Of a stretch of 64,000 bases of DNA, positions 1-9,174 are shown one piece after another. Below the pieces are notes generated by a model. It made no database searches. It was not told the origin of the DNA and saw only the letters and a list, made by a program, of their open reading frames with translations. Source of the DNA: Candidatus Rhodobacter oscarellae (GTDB lineage: Bacteria > Pseudomonadota > Alphaproteobacteria > Rhodobacterales > Rhodobacteraceae). Position 1 is the stretch's first letter, and each line of letters starts with the position of its first letter. The position numbers were made by a program, and so were the translations under genes. The stretch lies in NCBI RefSeq assembly GCF_001078595.1, contig NZ_LFTY01000002.1, positions 3,033,773 through 3,097,772 of the forward strand. The letters run 5' to 3'.

Positions 1-813
1 AATAGCCCTCGGGTCGATCCCAATCGAACGGGCCAGCTTCCCAAAGCGAAACTGCGGGTGATCCTCGCCGGTGATGGCGCTGTCCAGCTGCGACCAGGCG
101 CTATGCGGCATATCAAAGTCGAAACCCGGCAGAACCAGCGCGCCCTGCGACAGATCGCAGACCGCGCGCATGAGTTCTGCGGTGGACCCGCGCGAGCCGG
201 TAGAGCCCGCGACAATGACCGGATGCGACGGTGGCGCCGCTGACCAGCGGGCCTTAACCGCCTTGATCACCATCCGTTGCCGTGTCTCCGGCGTGGGCGC
301 CTCGTCATCAAAGAGCGGTTGAATCAGCGAGATGAATTTGAGGCTCCGCTGCCAATGTCCAGAGACCTCTGCGATATCCAGCCGCTCCAAAACGCCGACA
401 TCGACGCCTTCCGACTGCATCTCGTCCATCAGGGCCGACAGGCTGTCCGCCAGGTCGTAGATTGCGGTGCGCGGCGCCAGGTCGGGCTCGCGTTCGATCA
501 GTTTCGAGACAAGCTGTGCCAGTTCAAGCTTACGTCGCAGCGCGGGCACCATTGGCGGGATGTCCGGGAACCGCACGTCGCGGGCGAAATCGGTGATCAG
601 CCGGATGCGCGGCAAAAGGGTGGCCCCGCCAGCGTCAAACAGCGCCTTCAAACGGCGCTGCATGCGCCGCGTGTTGACGTAGATCTCGACATCGGGCCAG
701 GCCTCGGGCGGCAGGCCGACCATCCGGTCGCGCAGGCCCTTCAAGAGGGCGGCGGGGAAATCCTCGCCGGGCGGTACGCCAAAGACGCGCGGTGTGTCGG
801 TTGGCTCAAACAC
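1..813 (-). CDS. addB: Double-strand break repair protein AddB, N-terminal part (cut by window edge)
   Basis: The first 271 codons of the nuclease/helicase-like subunit of the AddAB recombination complex, which processes DNA double-strand breaks for RecA loading. The reading starts at GTG 813, overlaps the murU stop by 8 nt, and stays open to base 1. The N-terminus reads MFEPTDTPRVFGVPPGEDF and continues with VEIYVNTRRMQRRL and LLPRIRLITDF, which are typical of the alphaproteobacterial AddB family. The C-terminal nuclease domain and its Fe-S cysteines lie outside the window. It is the last visible gene of a minus-strand operon ialB-like/tsaE/amgK/murU/addB, an order common in Rhodobacteraceae, where addA usually follows. 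Confidence 0.9.
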   Translation of the reverse strand, partial: MFEPTDTPRVFGVPPGEDFPAALLKGLRDRMVGLPPEAWPDVEIYVNTRRMQRRLKALFDAGGATLLPRIRLITDFARDVRFPDIPPMVPALRRKLELAQLVSKLIEREPDLAPRTAIYDLADSLSALMDEMQSEGVDVGVLERLDIAEVSGHWQRSLKFISLIQPLFDDEAPTPETRQRMVIKAVKARWSAAPPSHPVIVAGSTGSRGSTAELMRAVCDLSQGALVLPGFDFDMPHSAWSQLDSAITGEDHPQFRFGKLARSIGIDPRAI

Positions 814-1456
814 CCAGCATATCCTTTGCCAGTGCGATGCTCTCGGGCTGGCCGACATCGCACCATTTCCCCGGATAGCTCATGCCATAAAGGCGATCCT
901 CCGACAGCATCCGGTCCCAGATGAGGTTCAGCGAGAAAACCTCGTCCTTGACCAGCTCCAGACTGTCCGTCTTAAGGATCTGAGCGCCGACATAAACCGT
1001 CCCGGGCCCGCGCCTAAGTCGCCCATCCGCGCCGAGTCCAAAGTCACCGGCACCGCGGTGACCCATCGCTCGTTCAGGCTCTATCACAGCCAAAAGCGCA
1101 TCCATTTTGTCCGGCTGCCACGCCGCGCGCAGAAGCTCTAGCACATTTGGCCCCTGCCAAACGGCATCTGAGTTCAGCGTGATCACAGGCCCCTTGGGGA
1201 ATTGCGGCAAGGCGTGGCGCAGCCCGCCCCCGGTTTCAAGCAAGACCTCCTCAAAGACAGTGCTTGCGCCGCTGCCGTTCAGATGGGCCTCGACCATGGG
1301 CGCAAGGTAGTGGGTGTTCACCACGACCTGGTCGCCCGGCGTGGTCAATGCCAGCGCGTGGTCCAGCAGCGCCTGCCCGGCAACCTCGATCAACGGCTTC
1401 GGGCGCGTATCGGTGAGCGGTGCCATGCGGGTGCCCCGCCCCGCGGCAAAAATCAT
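806..1456 (-). CDS. murU: Nucleotidyltransferase, MurU-like (N-acetylmuramate-1-phosphate uridylyltransferase)
   Basis: A 216-aa sugar-phosphate nucleotidyltransferase. It begins MIFAAGRGTRM, the glycine-rich NTP-binding loop, followed by the conserved RPKPLIEVAG segment and a metal-binding NSDAVW. It would transfer UMP to alpha-MurNAc-1-phosphate, making UDP-MurNAc in the anomeric peptidoglycan-recycling route. The start at 1456 is preferred over an ATG 24 nt upstream: it puts the glycine-rich loop at the N-terminus and overlaps the amgK stop as TGATG, a sign of coupling. The paired kinase gene directly upstream supports the MurU call. General nucleotidyltransferases of this family look alike, so the exact sugar is inferred from the neighbour. 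Confidence 0.8.
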   Translation of the reverse strand: MIFAAGRGTRMAPLTDTRPKPLIEVAGQALLDHALALTTPGDQVVVNTHYLAPMVEAHLNGSGASTVFEEVLLETGGGLRHALPQFPKGPVITLNSDAVWQGPNVLELLRAAWQPDKMDALLAVIEPERAMGHRGAGDFGLGADGRLRRGPGTVYVGAQILKTDSLELVKDEVFSLNLIWDRMLSEDRLYGMSYPGKWCDVGQPESIALAKDMLGV

Positions 1457-2472
1457 CACACCTGTCGGGCCGCGTCGCATTGGCGTTTGAGATCCTCTAT
1501 CACGGTGTCGGTGGGGACCGGCAGGTCGTCTAGGACGCGCGCCGCTAGTCCTGCCAGGGCCGGGTGTCGCAAGTTGCTCTCAACATATCGCCATACGCGT
1601 GGAAGAAAATCCAAATATCGCGGCTTGCCGTGCAGCAGGGCTAGGCGCGTGAAAACGCCCAGGATTCGAAGGTTCCGCTGCACGCCGACCGCCGCGAAGG
1701 CGGTGCGCACGGTGTCCTTGTCCCGATTGGTCCCGGTTGCGAAGCGGTCCAGCATCGCCTCGATGACCGCGCGCGAGACGTCGCGCCGCGCATCCAAAAG
1801 CAGCGACGCCAGGTCATAGGCGACCGGACCACACACGGCGTCCTGAAAATCCAGCAGTCCTACGCGCGCATTGCCGGTCCGATCCGGGAGCCAGATCAAG
1901 TTCTCGGCGTGATAGTCGCGCAGCGCGAAGATCCCGTTCGGTAGATCCTGAAAAACCGCCTTCACCTCACCACTTGCGGCACTTAGCAAGCCGCCGGGCG
2001 CGCCAGCGACCGCGCGCCGGTACCAAGTGTAGGCGGGCTCTATCATGTCGCCGAGCGTCGCGGGGTCCAGCGCAGGCAACCCCGGTGGCGGCGCTTGCCC
2101 ATCGAGCGCGATCAGCACGTCGACGGCCGCGGCGTATAAAGGTGTCTCTTGTTCCAGGCGCTCTTCGACAAGCTGCGCGATCAGCCCGTCGCCAAGATCC
2201 TCAAGCAGAAGAAAGCCCAGCGCATGGTCCTCGGCCAAGACGCGCGGGGCGCTTAGCCCCCTGCCGTTCAGATCAGCGCCCAGGCGCGCGAAGATTGCTG
2301 TGTCTTGCCCGGCCTCCGGTGCCGCATCCATCAAAACCGCGGTTTGGCCGTTTTTGTGTGTCAGCCGGAAATACCGGCGGGTAGAGGCGTCTTCCGCCAT
2401 GGAAACAGGCTCTATACCGGCCCAATCGGTGGAATTTAGGAACGACTTAGCGCGTTGCAGTCGCTCATCCAT
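1456..2472 (-). CDS. amgK: Anomeric N-acetylmuramate/N-acetylglucosamine kinase AmgK (aminoglycoside phosphotransferase fold)
   Basis: A 338-aa APH-fold kinase. The catalytic loop RDYHAENLI (Asp base and Asn metal ligand) is followed by the DFQD metal-binding motif in GLLDFQDAVCGP. AmgK phosphorylates the anomeric hydroxyl of MurNAc or GlcNAc released during wall turnover, and the product feeds MurU. The ATG at 2472 is preferred over TTG 2475 and overlaps tsaE by 8 nt. Tight linkage to tsaE upstream and murU downstream is the usual arrangement in alphaproteobacteria and pseudomonads. Substrate is inferred from this pairing, because APH-fold kinases are otherwise hard to tell apart. Confidence 0.82.
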   Translation of the reverse strand: MDERLQRAKSFLNSTDWAGIEPVSMAEDASTRRYFRLTHKNGQTAVLMDAAPEAGQDTAIFARLGADLNGRGLSAPRVLAEDHALGFLLLEDLGDGLIAQLVEERLEQETPLYAAAVDVLIALDGQAPPPGLPALDPATLGDMIEPAYTWYRRAVAGAPGGLLSAASGEVKAVFQDLPNGIFALRDYHAENLIWLPDRTGNARVGLLDFQDAVCGPVAYDLASLLLDARRDVSRAVIEAMLDRFATGTNRDKDTVRTAFAAVGVQRNLRILGVFTRLALLHGKPRYLDFLPRVWRYVESNLRHPALAGLAARVLDDLPVPTDTVIEDLKRQCDAARQV

Positions 2473-2962
2473 CAAAGGCCACCCGGAACATTTCCAACCA
2501 TCTGGGGTCCCCGGCCAAAACGCGCATATCCCTTTCGCCGGGATGCTCTGTCATCCGCAGCTCAAGCGTCGCGGCGCCCTTAACAAGCGCTGGATCCAGG
2601 CGGTCCGGCCACTCGATCAGGCACAGCGCCGTCATCAAAGCGTCCTCCAGGCCCAGATCAAGCACCTCATCGGGGTCGCTAAGCCGGTAGAGATCGGCAT
2701 GCCAAATCTCAATGTCAGGCAGCGCGTAGCTCTGCACCAAAGTGAAAGTCGGAGACGGCACGTCTTCGATTGCACCCATGGCGGCCATGCGCGCCTGAAT
2801 GAGGCTGCGCGCAAAGTGGCTCTTGCCGGCGCCCAAATCGCCCGACAGCAAGATCGTGTCGCCATTCCCTAGAAGCGGCGCAAGCCGCTGCGCGATGTCC
2901 GTGGTCTCTTGGGCAGAGGTGACCCGCCGTGTCAGCTGTTGCACGGGCGCTAGCTGCTGCAC
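2465..2962 (-). CDS. tsaE: tRNA threonylcarbamoyladenosine biosynthesis ATPase TsaE
   Basis: A 165-aa P-loop ATPase. The Walker A is GDLGAGKS near residues 41-48, followed by the family signatures SPTFTLVQSY and HADLYRL. TsaE works with TsaB and TsaD to make t6A at position 37 of ANN-decoding tRNAs in the cytoplasm. Length fits the family (about 150-165 aa). No ATG is available at the N-terminus: the GTG at 2962 overlaps the preceding gene by 13 nt, and a second GTG at 2944 is possible. It sits in an operon with amgK and murU. Confidence 0.92.
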   Translation of the reverse strand: MQQLAPVQQLTRRVTSAQETTDIAQRLAPLLGNGDTILLSGDLGAGKSHFARSLIQARMAAMGAIEDVPSPTFTLVQSYALPDIEIWHADLYRLSDPDEVLDLGLEDALMTALCLIEWPDRLDPALVKGAATLELRMTEHPGERDMRVLAGDPRWLEMFRVAFDG

Positions 2963-3477
2963 CTTTTTTCGGCTTCTTCGACCGCGGCGGTGAACCCAAA
3001 CAGCGAGAACGTGTCTTGCGTTTGTGTCCCGCGAGAGGAGATGCCCGTAAGAACCGCCTCAGAGCCGCGCTTCATCGCAGTGATGATCTTTGCGTCGTCT
3101 GCATCCGATGCGGACCAGGCCATCTCGCCTTCGGTGAACAACTCGAACTTGGTTCCGCCCACATCCAGCGTCACCGTCGAATCCGGCCGGAACGGGTAGC
3201 CGCCGGTGAACGACACCTGGCCGGCCACGCTGGAGCTTGGGATATAGGACACGAAAAGCAACGTCGCGCTGCGGTTCACCTCCACGGGGCGCCCCTCGCG
3301 TGTGTTCACCACTTCCTTGGGCGCTGAAACGGACCAGCATTGCGCCGGGTCGCCTGCTTCAAACACGCTCCAATCGGTGTGCGCGGCCACTCGATTGTTG
3401 GATTCCTGCGCGCCCGCCGCCGTAGCGGCGAGGCAGAATACTGCGGCAAACGCTCCGCGGAAAATTGACATCTGCAT
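2950..3477 (-). CDS. Invasion-associated locus B (IalB)-like periplasmic protein
   Basis: A 175-aa secreted protein whose signal peptide has a hydrophobic core (GAFAAVFCLAATAAGAQ) cut after AGA. The mature part contains DWSVF, CWSVSAPKE, FVSYIPSSSVAGQVSFTGGYPF and a C-terminal EKRCSS, the layout of the IalB family, with two cysteines that probably form a disulfide. IalB proteins are periplasmic or outer-membrane associated and of uncertain biochemical role. The start at 3477 has a GGAGG ten bases upstream, and a longer reading to 3525 adds residues in front of the signal peptide. Its stop overlaps tsaE by 13 nt. Divergent from the asparaginase gene. Confidence 0.75.
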   Translation of the reverse strand: MQMSIFRGAFAAVFCLAATAAGAQESNNRVAAHTDWSVFEAGDPAQCWSVSAPKEVVNTREGRPVEVNRSATLLFVSYIPSSSVAGQVSFTGGYPFRPDSTVTLDVGGTKFELFTEGEMAWSASDADDAKIITAMKRGSEAVLTGISSRGTQTQDTFSLFGFTAAVEEAEKRCSS

Positions 3478-3646
3478 CGTTATTGGGCCTCCGGTCGCCA
3501 CTGCCTCTTCCCTGCTCACGGTCAATCTCGTGCGACCTTTTCGAGCAAGCTTGCGGTTTTCAATCAGCTTTACCTAGTTTAACGGAACTATGCCGATGTT
3601 TCAAAGCCCTCTTGGCAGAAAATCGCGCAGACTCAGGGAGACGCGG

Positions 3647-4636
3647 ATGCAAGATGCTATTCCAATGGTCGAGCTATGGCGCGGTGAGTTCCTTGAATCC
3701 GTGCATCGCGGTCACGCAGTGGTGTGCGACGAGCGCGGAGAGATCGTCGAGGCCTGGGGCGATCCGCAGAAAATCATCCTGCCGCGGTCGTCCTGCAAGA
3801 TGGTCCAGGCGCTGCCCTTGGTGGAAAGCGGAGCCGCGGATGCGCTGGGCCTGACGGCCGAGCAACTTGCGCTGTCCTGCGCCTCGCACAACGCCGCGGC
3901 GATCCATACGGACCGCGTGGCGCTCTGGTTGCGTGACCTGGGGCTCAGCGATGACGATTTCCGCTGCGGCCCGCAGAGCCCCGGCGATATGGATGCGCGA
4001 TTGGCGATGGTCCGCGCGGGCGAAGAGCCCTGCCAGATCCACAATAACTGCTCGGGCAAGCACTCGGGGTTTCTGTCTCTAAACCAGCATATTCGCGGCG
4101 GGCCCGAGTATATCGAGGCGGACCACCCGCTGCAGAAAATGATCCGCGCCGCCTTTGAGGAGTGCACGGACGAGACAAGCCCCGGCTATGGCATCGATGG
4201 CTGCTCTGCCCCGAATTTTGCCACCTCTTTGCATGGTCTCGCCCGCGCCGCGGCGCGCTTTGCCAGCGCGGATGGCGACGACGCGCGGTCCCGCGCGATG
4301 CGCCGCCTGCGCGAGGCGATGATGCTGCACCCCGAGCTTGTCGCCGGCGAGGGCCGCGCCTGCACCGAGCTGATGCGCGCCGCCAAGGGCAAGGCCGCCA
4401 TCAAGGGCGGGGCCGAGGCGATGTATGTTGCGATCCTGCCCGAGAAACGGCTCGGCGTGGCGCTGAAGATCGAAGACGGCACCTCGCGCGGCAGCGAATG
4501 CGCGATTGCGTCGATCCTGGTGCGGCTTGGCGTGGTGGAGCCTGACGACCCGCTTGTGCTGAAACGCCGCAATGCTGAGATCCGAAACCGCAACGGGATC
4601 ATGACCGGCTACGTGCACCCCGCGGCGGGTTTTTAG
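3647..4636 (+). CDS. L-asparaginase of the Rhizobium type (asparaginase II family, PF06089)
   Basis: A 329-aa protein beginning MQDAIPMVELWRGEF, preceded by an AGGGAG Shine-Dalgarno. It carries the family segments SSCKMVQALPLVESG, LSCASHNAA, NNCSGKHSGFL and YGIDGCSAPNF, which place it with the Rhizobium etli-type thermolabile asparaginases rather than with the E. coli class I/II enzymes. It would hydrolyse asparagine to aspartate and ammonia. It is monocistronic, and its 3' end overlaps the convergent serB by 4 nt. Longer starts up to 3590 exist but lack a good ribosome site. Confidence 0.88.
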   Translation: MQDAIPMVELWRGEFLESVHRGHAVVCDERGEIVEAWGDPQKIILPRSSCKMVQALPLVESGAADALGLTAEQLALSCASHNAAAIHTDRVALWLRDLGLSDDDFRCGPQSPGDMDARLAMVRAGEEPCQIHNNCSGKHSGFLSLNQHIRGGPEYIEADHPLQKMIRAAFEECTDETSPGYGIDGCSAPNFATSLHGLARAAARFASADGDDARSRAMRRLREAMMLHPELVAGEGRACTELMRAAKGKAAIKGGAEAMYVAILPEKRLGVALKIEDGTSRGSECAIASILVRLGVVEPDDPLVLKRRNAEIRNRNGIMTGYVHPAAGF

Positions 4637-5505
4637 GAGAATTCGTCTCTGTTATAGCCCTGTAGATACAAGAGCGCCGTCAGATCGCCGTAGTTGATGC
4701 GGATATCGCATTGCGCCGCGACGGCGGGTTTCGCGTGCAAGGCCACGCCCATTCCGGCGCGCCCCAGCATGCCCAGATCATTGGCGCCGTCACCAACGGC
4801 GATGGCGTCCTGCACAGTGATGCCTTGTTTGGCCGAGATCTGGTCCAGAGCCTCAACCTTCGCCGCGCGCCCGAGAATCGGGTGCTGCACAGCCCCGCTC
4901 AGCACAGCCCCGTCCCGCAAAAGCACGTTCGCGCGATGCTCATCCATGCCTAGATGCGTGGCCACGGGGCCGGTGAACTCGGTGAACCCGCCAGAGACCA
5001 AGGCGCAATAGGCGCCGCTGGCCTTCATGGTTGCAACCAGGGTCTTGCCGCCGGGCATATAGGTGATCCGCTCGGCCAGAACCTTTGTGATCACATCCAC
5101 CGGCAACCCCGCCAGTAATCCGACCCTTTCGTCAATCGCCTGCTCGAAATCCAGCTCGCCGTTCATGGCGCGCGCGGTGATGGCGCTCACTTGCTCGCCG
5201 AACCCCGCTTCGGCTGCTAGTTCGTCAATGCATTCCTGCTGGATCAGGGTCGAGTCCATATCCGCGAGCAAAAGCCTCTTGCGCCGGTTTTCGGCTGGAA
5301 CAGGCACCATATCGACGCCCAGCTCGCGGCAATCCTCCCAGGCGGTCCAGAAGTTGCCGGGAAGTCGTTCGACTGGGAACTCCGCCGCTTCGTCCGGCGA
5401 TAGCCAGGTCACGTCCCCGCCGCCCCAGGCGTTGCGCAGGGACGTCGGCAGCGCGGGGTCAAGGTTCCGCCGCTGCGGGTCGGCAATGAGTGTGATCACA
5501 AACAT
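4633..5505 (-). CDS. serB: Phosphoserine phosphatase SerB
   Basis: A 290-aa HAD-superfamily phosphatase performing the last step of serine synthesis. The nucleophile motif is LLADMDSTLIQQECIDELA (DxDST), with SGGFTEFTGP as motif II and VGDGANDLGMLG as motif IV. A short N-terminal domain of about 80 residues precedes the HAD domain, as usual. The start MFVITLIADPQRR at 5505 is chosen because upstream in-frame codons read through the serC leader region. It is transcribed divergently from serC-serA, so all three phosphorylated-pathway enzymes lie within 4 kb. Confidence 0.95.
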   Translation of the reverse strand: MFVITLIADPQRRNLDPALPTSLRNAWGGGDVTWLSPDEAAEFPVERLPGNFWTAWEDCRELGVDMVPVPAENRRKRLLLADMDSTLIQQECIDELAAEAGFGEQVSAITARAMNGELDFEQAIDERVGLLAGLPVDVITKVLAERITYMPGGKTLVATMKASGAYCALVSGGFTEFTGPVATHLGMDEHRANVLLRDGAVLSGAVQHPILGRAAKVEALDQISAKQGITVQDAIAVGDGANDLGMLGRAGMGVALHAKPAVAAQCDIRINYGDLTALLYLQGYNRDEFS

Positions 5506-5594
5506 GAACGCATCCTGACAGGTCGCATTTGAGGTAACAAGCGGCGCTATAGCGACAAAATGACGGTTGTCAAAGCCAATGGGTCTGGTAAACG

Positions 5595-5649
5595 CGGTGG
5601 TGGGACACCCCTCCCCAACGAGGGGCGCATATCTGTAAGGATACCACTG
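5595..5649 (+). promoter_or_regulatory. serC leader: two-helix 5' UTR structure abutting the serC start codon
   Basis: The inner hairpin is CCCCTC (5608-5613), a loop of six, and GAGGGG (5620-5625). An outer helix pairs CGGTGGTG (5595-5602) with TACCACTG (5642-5649), ending one base before the serC ATG. The AAGGA ribosome site at 5636-5640 lies inside the loop formed by the outer helix. A conserved serC leader RNA is known upstream of serC in alphaproteobacteria. The pairing is read directly from the sequence, and its identity with that family is inferred from position. Confidence 0.55.
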
Positions 5650-6804
5650 ATGGTAACGAATACTCCGGCGACGCGGCCGGCTAATCCGCGTTTTTCCTCT
5701 GGCCCCTGTGCCAAACCCCCCACATTCACGCTTGATACGCTCAAGGATGCCGCGCTGGGCCGTTCGCATCGCGCGGCGATTGGTAAGGCCAAGCTCAAGG
5801 ACGCGATCGAGACCACGCGCGAGATCTTGGGCGTGCCTGCGGATTACAAGATCGGCATTGTGCCGGCCTCGGACACCGGCGCGTTCGAGATGGCGATGTG
5901 GAACCTGCTGGGCGACCGCCCGGTCGAGATGCTGGCTTGGGAAAGCTTCGGTGCGGGCTGGGTCACCGATGTGGTGAAACAGCTCAAGCTGGACGCCAAG
6001 GTGACCACCGCCGACTACGGCAAGATCGTGGATATGGCCGGTGTAGACTATGATTCTGACGTTTGCTTTACCTGGAACGGCACCACCTCCGGCGTGCGCC
6101 TTCCGAACGGGGCGGCGATCCCTGCGGATCGCGATGGCCTAACGCTTTGCGATGCCACCTCTGCGGCTTTCGCGATGGACCTGCCCTGGGACAAGCTGGA
6201 TGTGACCACGTTCAGCTGGCAGAAGGTGCTGGGCGGCGAGGCCGCGCATGGCATGCTGATCCTCAGCCCGCGTGCGGTGGAGCGGCTGGAAAGCTACACT
6301 CCGCTCTGGCCGCTGCCCAAGATCTTCCGCCTGACCAAGGGCGGCAAGCTGATCGACGGCGTTTTTTCCGGCGCCACGATCAACACCCCGTCCATGCTGG
6401 CGGTCGAGGATTACTTGCAATGCCTCGCCTGGGCGCAGTCCGTCGGCGGGCTGCCGGGGCTGATCGCCCGCGCGGATGCGAATGCCGCGGTGATCGACCG
6501 CTTCGTCGCTTCGCGTGACTGGATCGCAAACCTCGCCGAGGACCCGGCGACGCAATCCACCACTGGCGTCTGCCTGAAGTTCACCGACGCGCGGATCGCG
6601 GACGGCGCGGGTTTCGCCAAGGCGGTGGCCAAGCGGCTAGAGGCCGAGGGCGTCGCCTTTGACATCGGCGCCTATCGCGACGCGCCTCCGGGCCTGCGCA
6701 TTTGGTGCGGCGGCACGGTCGAGGCCAGCGATCTTGAGGCTCTGATGCCCTGGATCGAATGGGCCTTTGAGGCCGAGATCGCCGCGCAAACGCAAGCCGC
6801 CTAA
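5650..6804 (+). CDS. serC: Phosphoserine aminotransferase SerC
   Basis: A 384-aa PLP-dependent class V aminotransferase that converts 3-phosphohydroxypyruvate plus glutamate to phosphoserine. The PLP lysine is K192 in SWQKVLGGE, and [10 protein letters not shown] lies at the N-terminus. The sequence resembles the alphaproteobacterial/Methanosarcina-type SerC subfamily rather than the E. coli type. The ATG at 5650 follows AAGGA at 8 nt and ends the leader helix. A longer reading to 5560 would translate the structured leader and is unlikely. serA follows after 33 nt, so the two are co-transcribed. Confidence 0.95.
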   Translation: MVTNTPATRPANPRFSSGPCAKPPTFTLDTLKDAALGRSHRAAIGKAKLKDAIETTREILGVPADYKIGIVPASDTGAFEMAMWNLLGDRPVEMLAWESFGAGWVTDVVKQLKLDAKVTTADYGKIVDMAGVDYDSDVCFTWNGTTSGVRLPNGAAIPADRDGLTLCDATSAAFAMDLPWDKLDVTTFSWQKVLGGEAAHGMLILSPRAVERLESYTPLWPLPKIFRLTKGGKLIDGVFSGATINTPSMLAVEDYLQCLAWAQSVGGLPGLIARADANAAVIDRFVASRDWIANLAEDPATQSTTGVCLKFTDARIADGAGFAKAVAKRLEAEGVAFDIGAYRDAPPGLRIWCGGTVEASDLEALMPWIEWAFEAEIAAQTQAA

Positions 6805-6837
6805 ACATTCCAATTCCATCTTTGAAGGAGCGCCAAA

Positions 6838-8433
6838 ATGGCCCCCAAAGTACTCGTCTCTGACAAGCTTTCCGAAACCGCCGTGCAGATCTTTCGCGAC
6901 CGCGGCATCGACGTCGATTTCCGCCCCGAGCTGGGCAAGGACAAGGTCGAGCTGCTCAAGGTGATCGGCGACTATGACGGTCTCGCCATCCGGTCCGCCA
7001 CTAAGGTCACCGAAAAGCTCTTGGCAAACGCCCCGAACCTTAAGGTGATCGGCCGCGCCGGGATCGGCACCGACAATGTCGACAAGGTCGCGGCGTCCAA
7101 AGAGGGCGTGATCGTGATGAACACGCCCTTCGGCAACATGATCACCACCGCCGAGCATGCGATTGCGATGATGTTCGCCGTTGCGCGGCAAATCCCCGAG
7201 GCCTCCGTCTCTACACATGCCGGAAAGTGGGAGAAGTCCAAGTTTATGGGGGTCGAGCTGACGGGCAAGACCCTTGGCGTGATCGGCGCGGGCAACATCG
7301 GCGGCATCGTCTGTCGCCGCGCCCGCGGGCTAGAGATGAAGGTCGTCGCCTATGACCCCTTCCTGTCCGAAGAGCGCGCCGACGATCTGGGCGTGCAGAA
7401 GGTCGAGCTGGATGAATTGCTCGCGCGGGCCGATTTCATCTCGCTGCATGTGCCGCTGATCGACGCGACCAGGAACATCCTCAGCCGCGAGAACCTGGCC
7501 AAGACCAAGCCCGGCGTGCGCATCGTGAACTGCGCCCGTGGCGGCTTGGTGGACGAGGAAGCGCTCGCCGAGATGCTGCAATCCGGCCATGTTGCGGGTG
7601 CGGCCTTTGACGTCTTCGCCGTCGAGCCCGCGAACGACAACCCTCTGTTCAACCTTCCCAACGTCGTCTGCACGCCCCATCTGGGTGCCGCCACGACCGA
7701 GGCGCAAGAGAACGTCGCGCTGCAGGTGGCCGAGCAAATGTCGGACTACCTGCTGACCGGCGCGGTGCAGAACGCGCTCAACATGCCCTCCGTGACCGCC
7801 GAAGAGGCCAAGACTATGGGCCCCTGGGTGAAGCTCGCCGGACATCTGGGCGCCTTTGTCGGCCAGCTCACCGACGAGCCGGTGAAGGGCGTGAACATCC
7901 TCTACGATGGCGCGGTGGCCGAGATGAACCTCGACGCTTTGAACTGCGCCGTGATCGCAGGGCTGATGAAATCGGTGAACCCGGATGTGAACATGGTCTC
8001 GGCGCCGGTGATCGCCGCGGATCGCGGGATCAAGATCAGCCGCACGACGCAGCCCAAGACCGGCGTGTTCGACGCCTATATCAAGATCACCGTCGTGACG
8101 GATCAGCGCGAACGCTCCATCGCCGGCACCGTGTTCAGCGACGGCAAGCCGCGCTTTATCCAGATCAAGGGCATCAACATTGATGCAGAGATCGGCGCGC
8201 ATATGCTCTATACGACGAACGAGGACGTGCCGGGCATCATCGGCACGCTGGGCCAGACCATGGGGGGCAACGGCGTGAACATCGCGAACTTTACCCTGGG
8301 CCGCGCGGATGTGGGTGGCGAGGCGATTGCGCTGCTGTATCTCGATGACGAGCCGCCCGCGCCGGTGCTGGACGAGCTGGCCAAGACGGGCCTCTTTACC
8401 CAGATCAGCACGCTGCAGTTCGAGGTGAACTAG
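6838..8433 (+). CDS. serA: D-3-phosphoglycerate dehydrogenase SerA, long form with ACT domain
   Basis: A 531-aa enzyme for the first step of serine synthesis. The NAD-binding GAGNIGG lies near residue 150, the catalytic Arg in NCARGGLVDE and the catalytic His in TPHLGAAT. An intervening ASB domain is followed by a C-terminal ACT domain (NEDVPGIIGTLGQTM, about residues 455-531), the usual site of allosteric serine sensing. Length matches the type 1 (about 530-aa) form. A GAAGGAG site precedes the ATG. The next gene begins at the base after the stop codon. Confidence 0.97.
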   Translation: MAPKVLVSDKLSETAVQIFRDRGIDVDFRPELGKDKVELLKVIGDYDGLAIRSATKVTEKLLANAPNLKVIGRAGIGTDNVDKVAASKEGVIVMNTPFGNMITTAEHAIAMMFAVARQIPEASVSTHAGKWEKSKFMGVELTGKTLGVIGAGNIGGIVCRRARGLEMKVVAYDPFLSEERADDLGVQKVELDELLARADFISLHVPLIDATRNILSRENLAKTKPGVRIVNCARGGLVDEEALAEMLQSGHVAGAAFDVFAVEPANDNPLFNLPNVVCTPHLGAATTEAQENVALQVAEQMSDYLLTGAVQNALNMPSVTAEEAKTMGPWVKLAGHLGAFVGQLTDEPVKGVNILYDGAVAEMNLDALNCAVIAGLMKSVNPDVNMVSAPVIAADRGIKISRTTQPKTGVFDAYIKITVVTDQRERSIAGTVFSDGKPRFIQIKGINIDAEIGAHMLYTTNEDVPGIIGTLGQTMGGNGVNIANFTLGRADVGGEAIALLYLDDEPPAPVLDELAKTGLFTQISTLQFEVN

Positions 8434-9174
8434 ATGCGCGTCTACGCGATCGGCGACATCCATGGGCAGCTCGATATGCTTCGTGCCGCCCATGCGTGGA
8501 TCGCAGAGGACCGCGCCCGCACCGGCGACCCGGATGCCATGGTGGTGCATCTGGGCGACTACGTGGATCGCGGCCCGGACAGCCGGGGCGTGATCCGCTA
8601 TCTGATGGCGGGGATCGCGGTGGGGCAGCCCTGGCGATGCGTGCGCGGCAACCATGACCGCATGTTCGCGATGTTTCTGGCGGACCCACATGTCCAGGAT
8701 CCAGTCTTGCGCAAGGATTTTACCTGGCTACACGCGCCTTTGGGGGGCCGCGACACGCTGGCCTCCTATGGATTCGAGAACCCGCATGAGGCGACGCCGG
8801 ATGAGCTCTGGGCGCAGCGCGGCAAGATCCCAGAGGATCACCAGGCATTTCTAGGCATGCTGGAGAACTCCATCGAGACAGAGCACCTGTTCTTCGCCCA
8901 TGCGGGTATCCGCCCGGGCTTTGCTCTAGCGGAGCAAACCGAAGACGACCTGCTGTGGATCAGGGGGCCCTTTCACGTGGACCCAATGGATCACGGCAAG
9001 CTTGTGGTGCACGGGCACACGCCGGTGGATGGGGCGACGCATTACGGCAACCGCGTGAACCTGGACACTGGCGCGGGTTACGGCCGGCCCCTGACGGTCG
9101 CAGTCTTCGAGGGCCGCGATTGTTGGGTGCTGGACGCGGCCGGGCGGCGCGCCCTAGCGCCAAATGCTGGCTAG
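8434..9174 (+). CDS. PPP-family metallophosphatase (serine/threonine phosphatase-like)
   Basis: A 246-aa protein with the full dinuclear-metal phosphatase motif set in order: GDIHGQ at the N-terminus, GDYVDRGPDS, RGNHDRM, a HAGI and HGHTPV. Such proteins hydrolyse phosphoproteins, dinucleoside tetraphosphates or other phosphoesters, and the substrate here is unknown. The ATG directly abuts the serA stop, so it is translationally linked to the serine operon. Its 3' end overlaps the convergent FAD hydroxylase by 21 nt. Confidence 0.85.
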   Translation: MRVYAIGDIHGQLDMLRAAHAWIAEDRARTGDPDAMVVHLGDYVDRGPDSRGVIRYLMAGIAVGQPWRCVRGNHDRMFAMFLADPHVQDPVLRKDFTWLHAPLGGRDTLASYGFENPHEATPDELWAQRGKIPEDHQAFLGMLENSIETEHLFFAHAGIRPGFALAEQTEDDLLWIRGPFHVDPMDHGKLVVHGHTPVDGATHYGNRVNLDTGAGYGRPLTVAVFEGRDCWVLDAAGRRALAPNAG

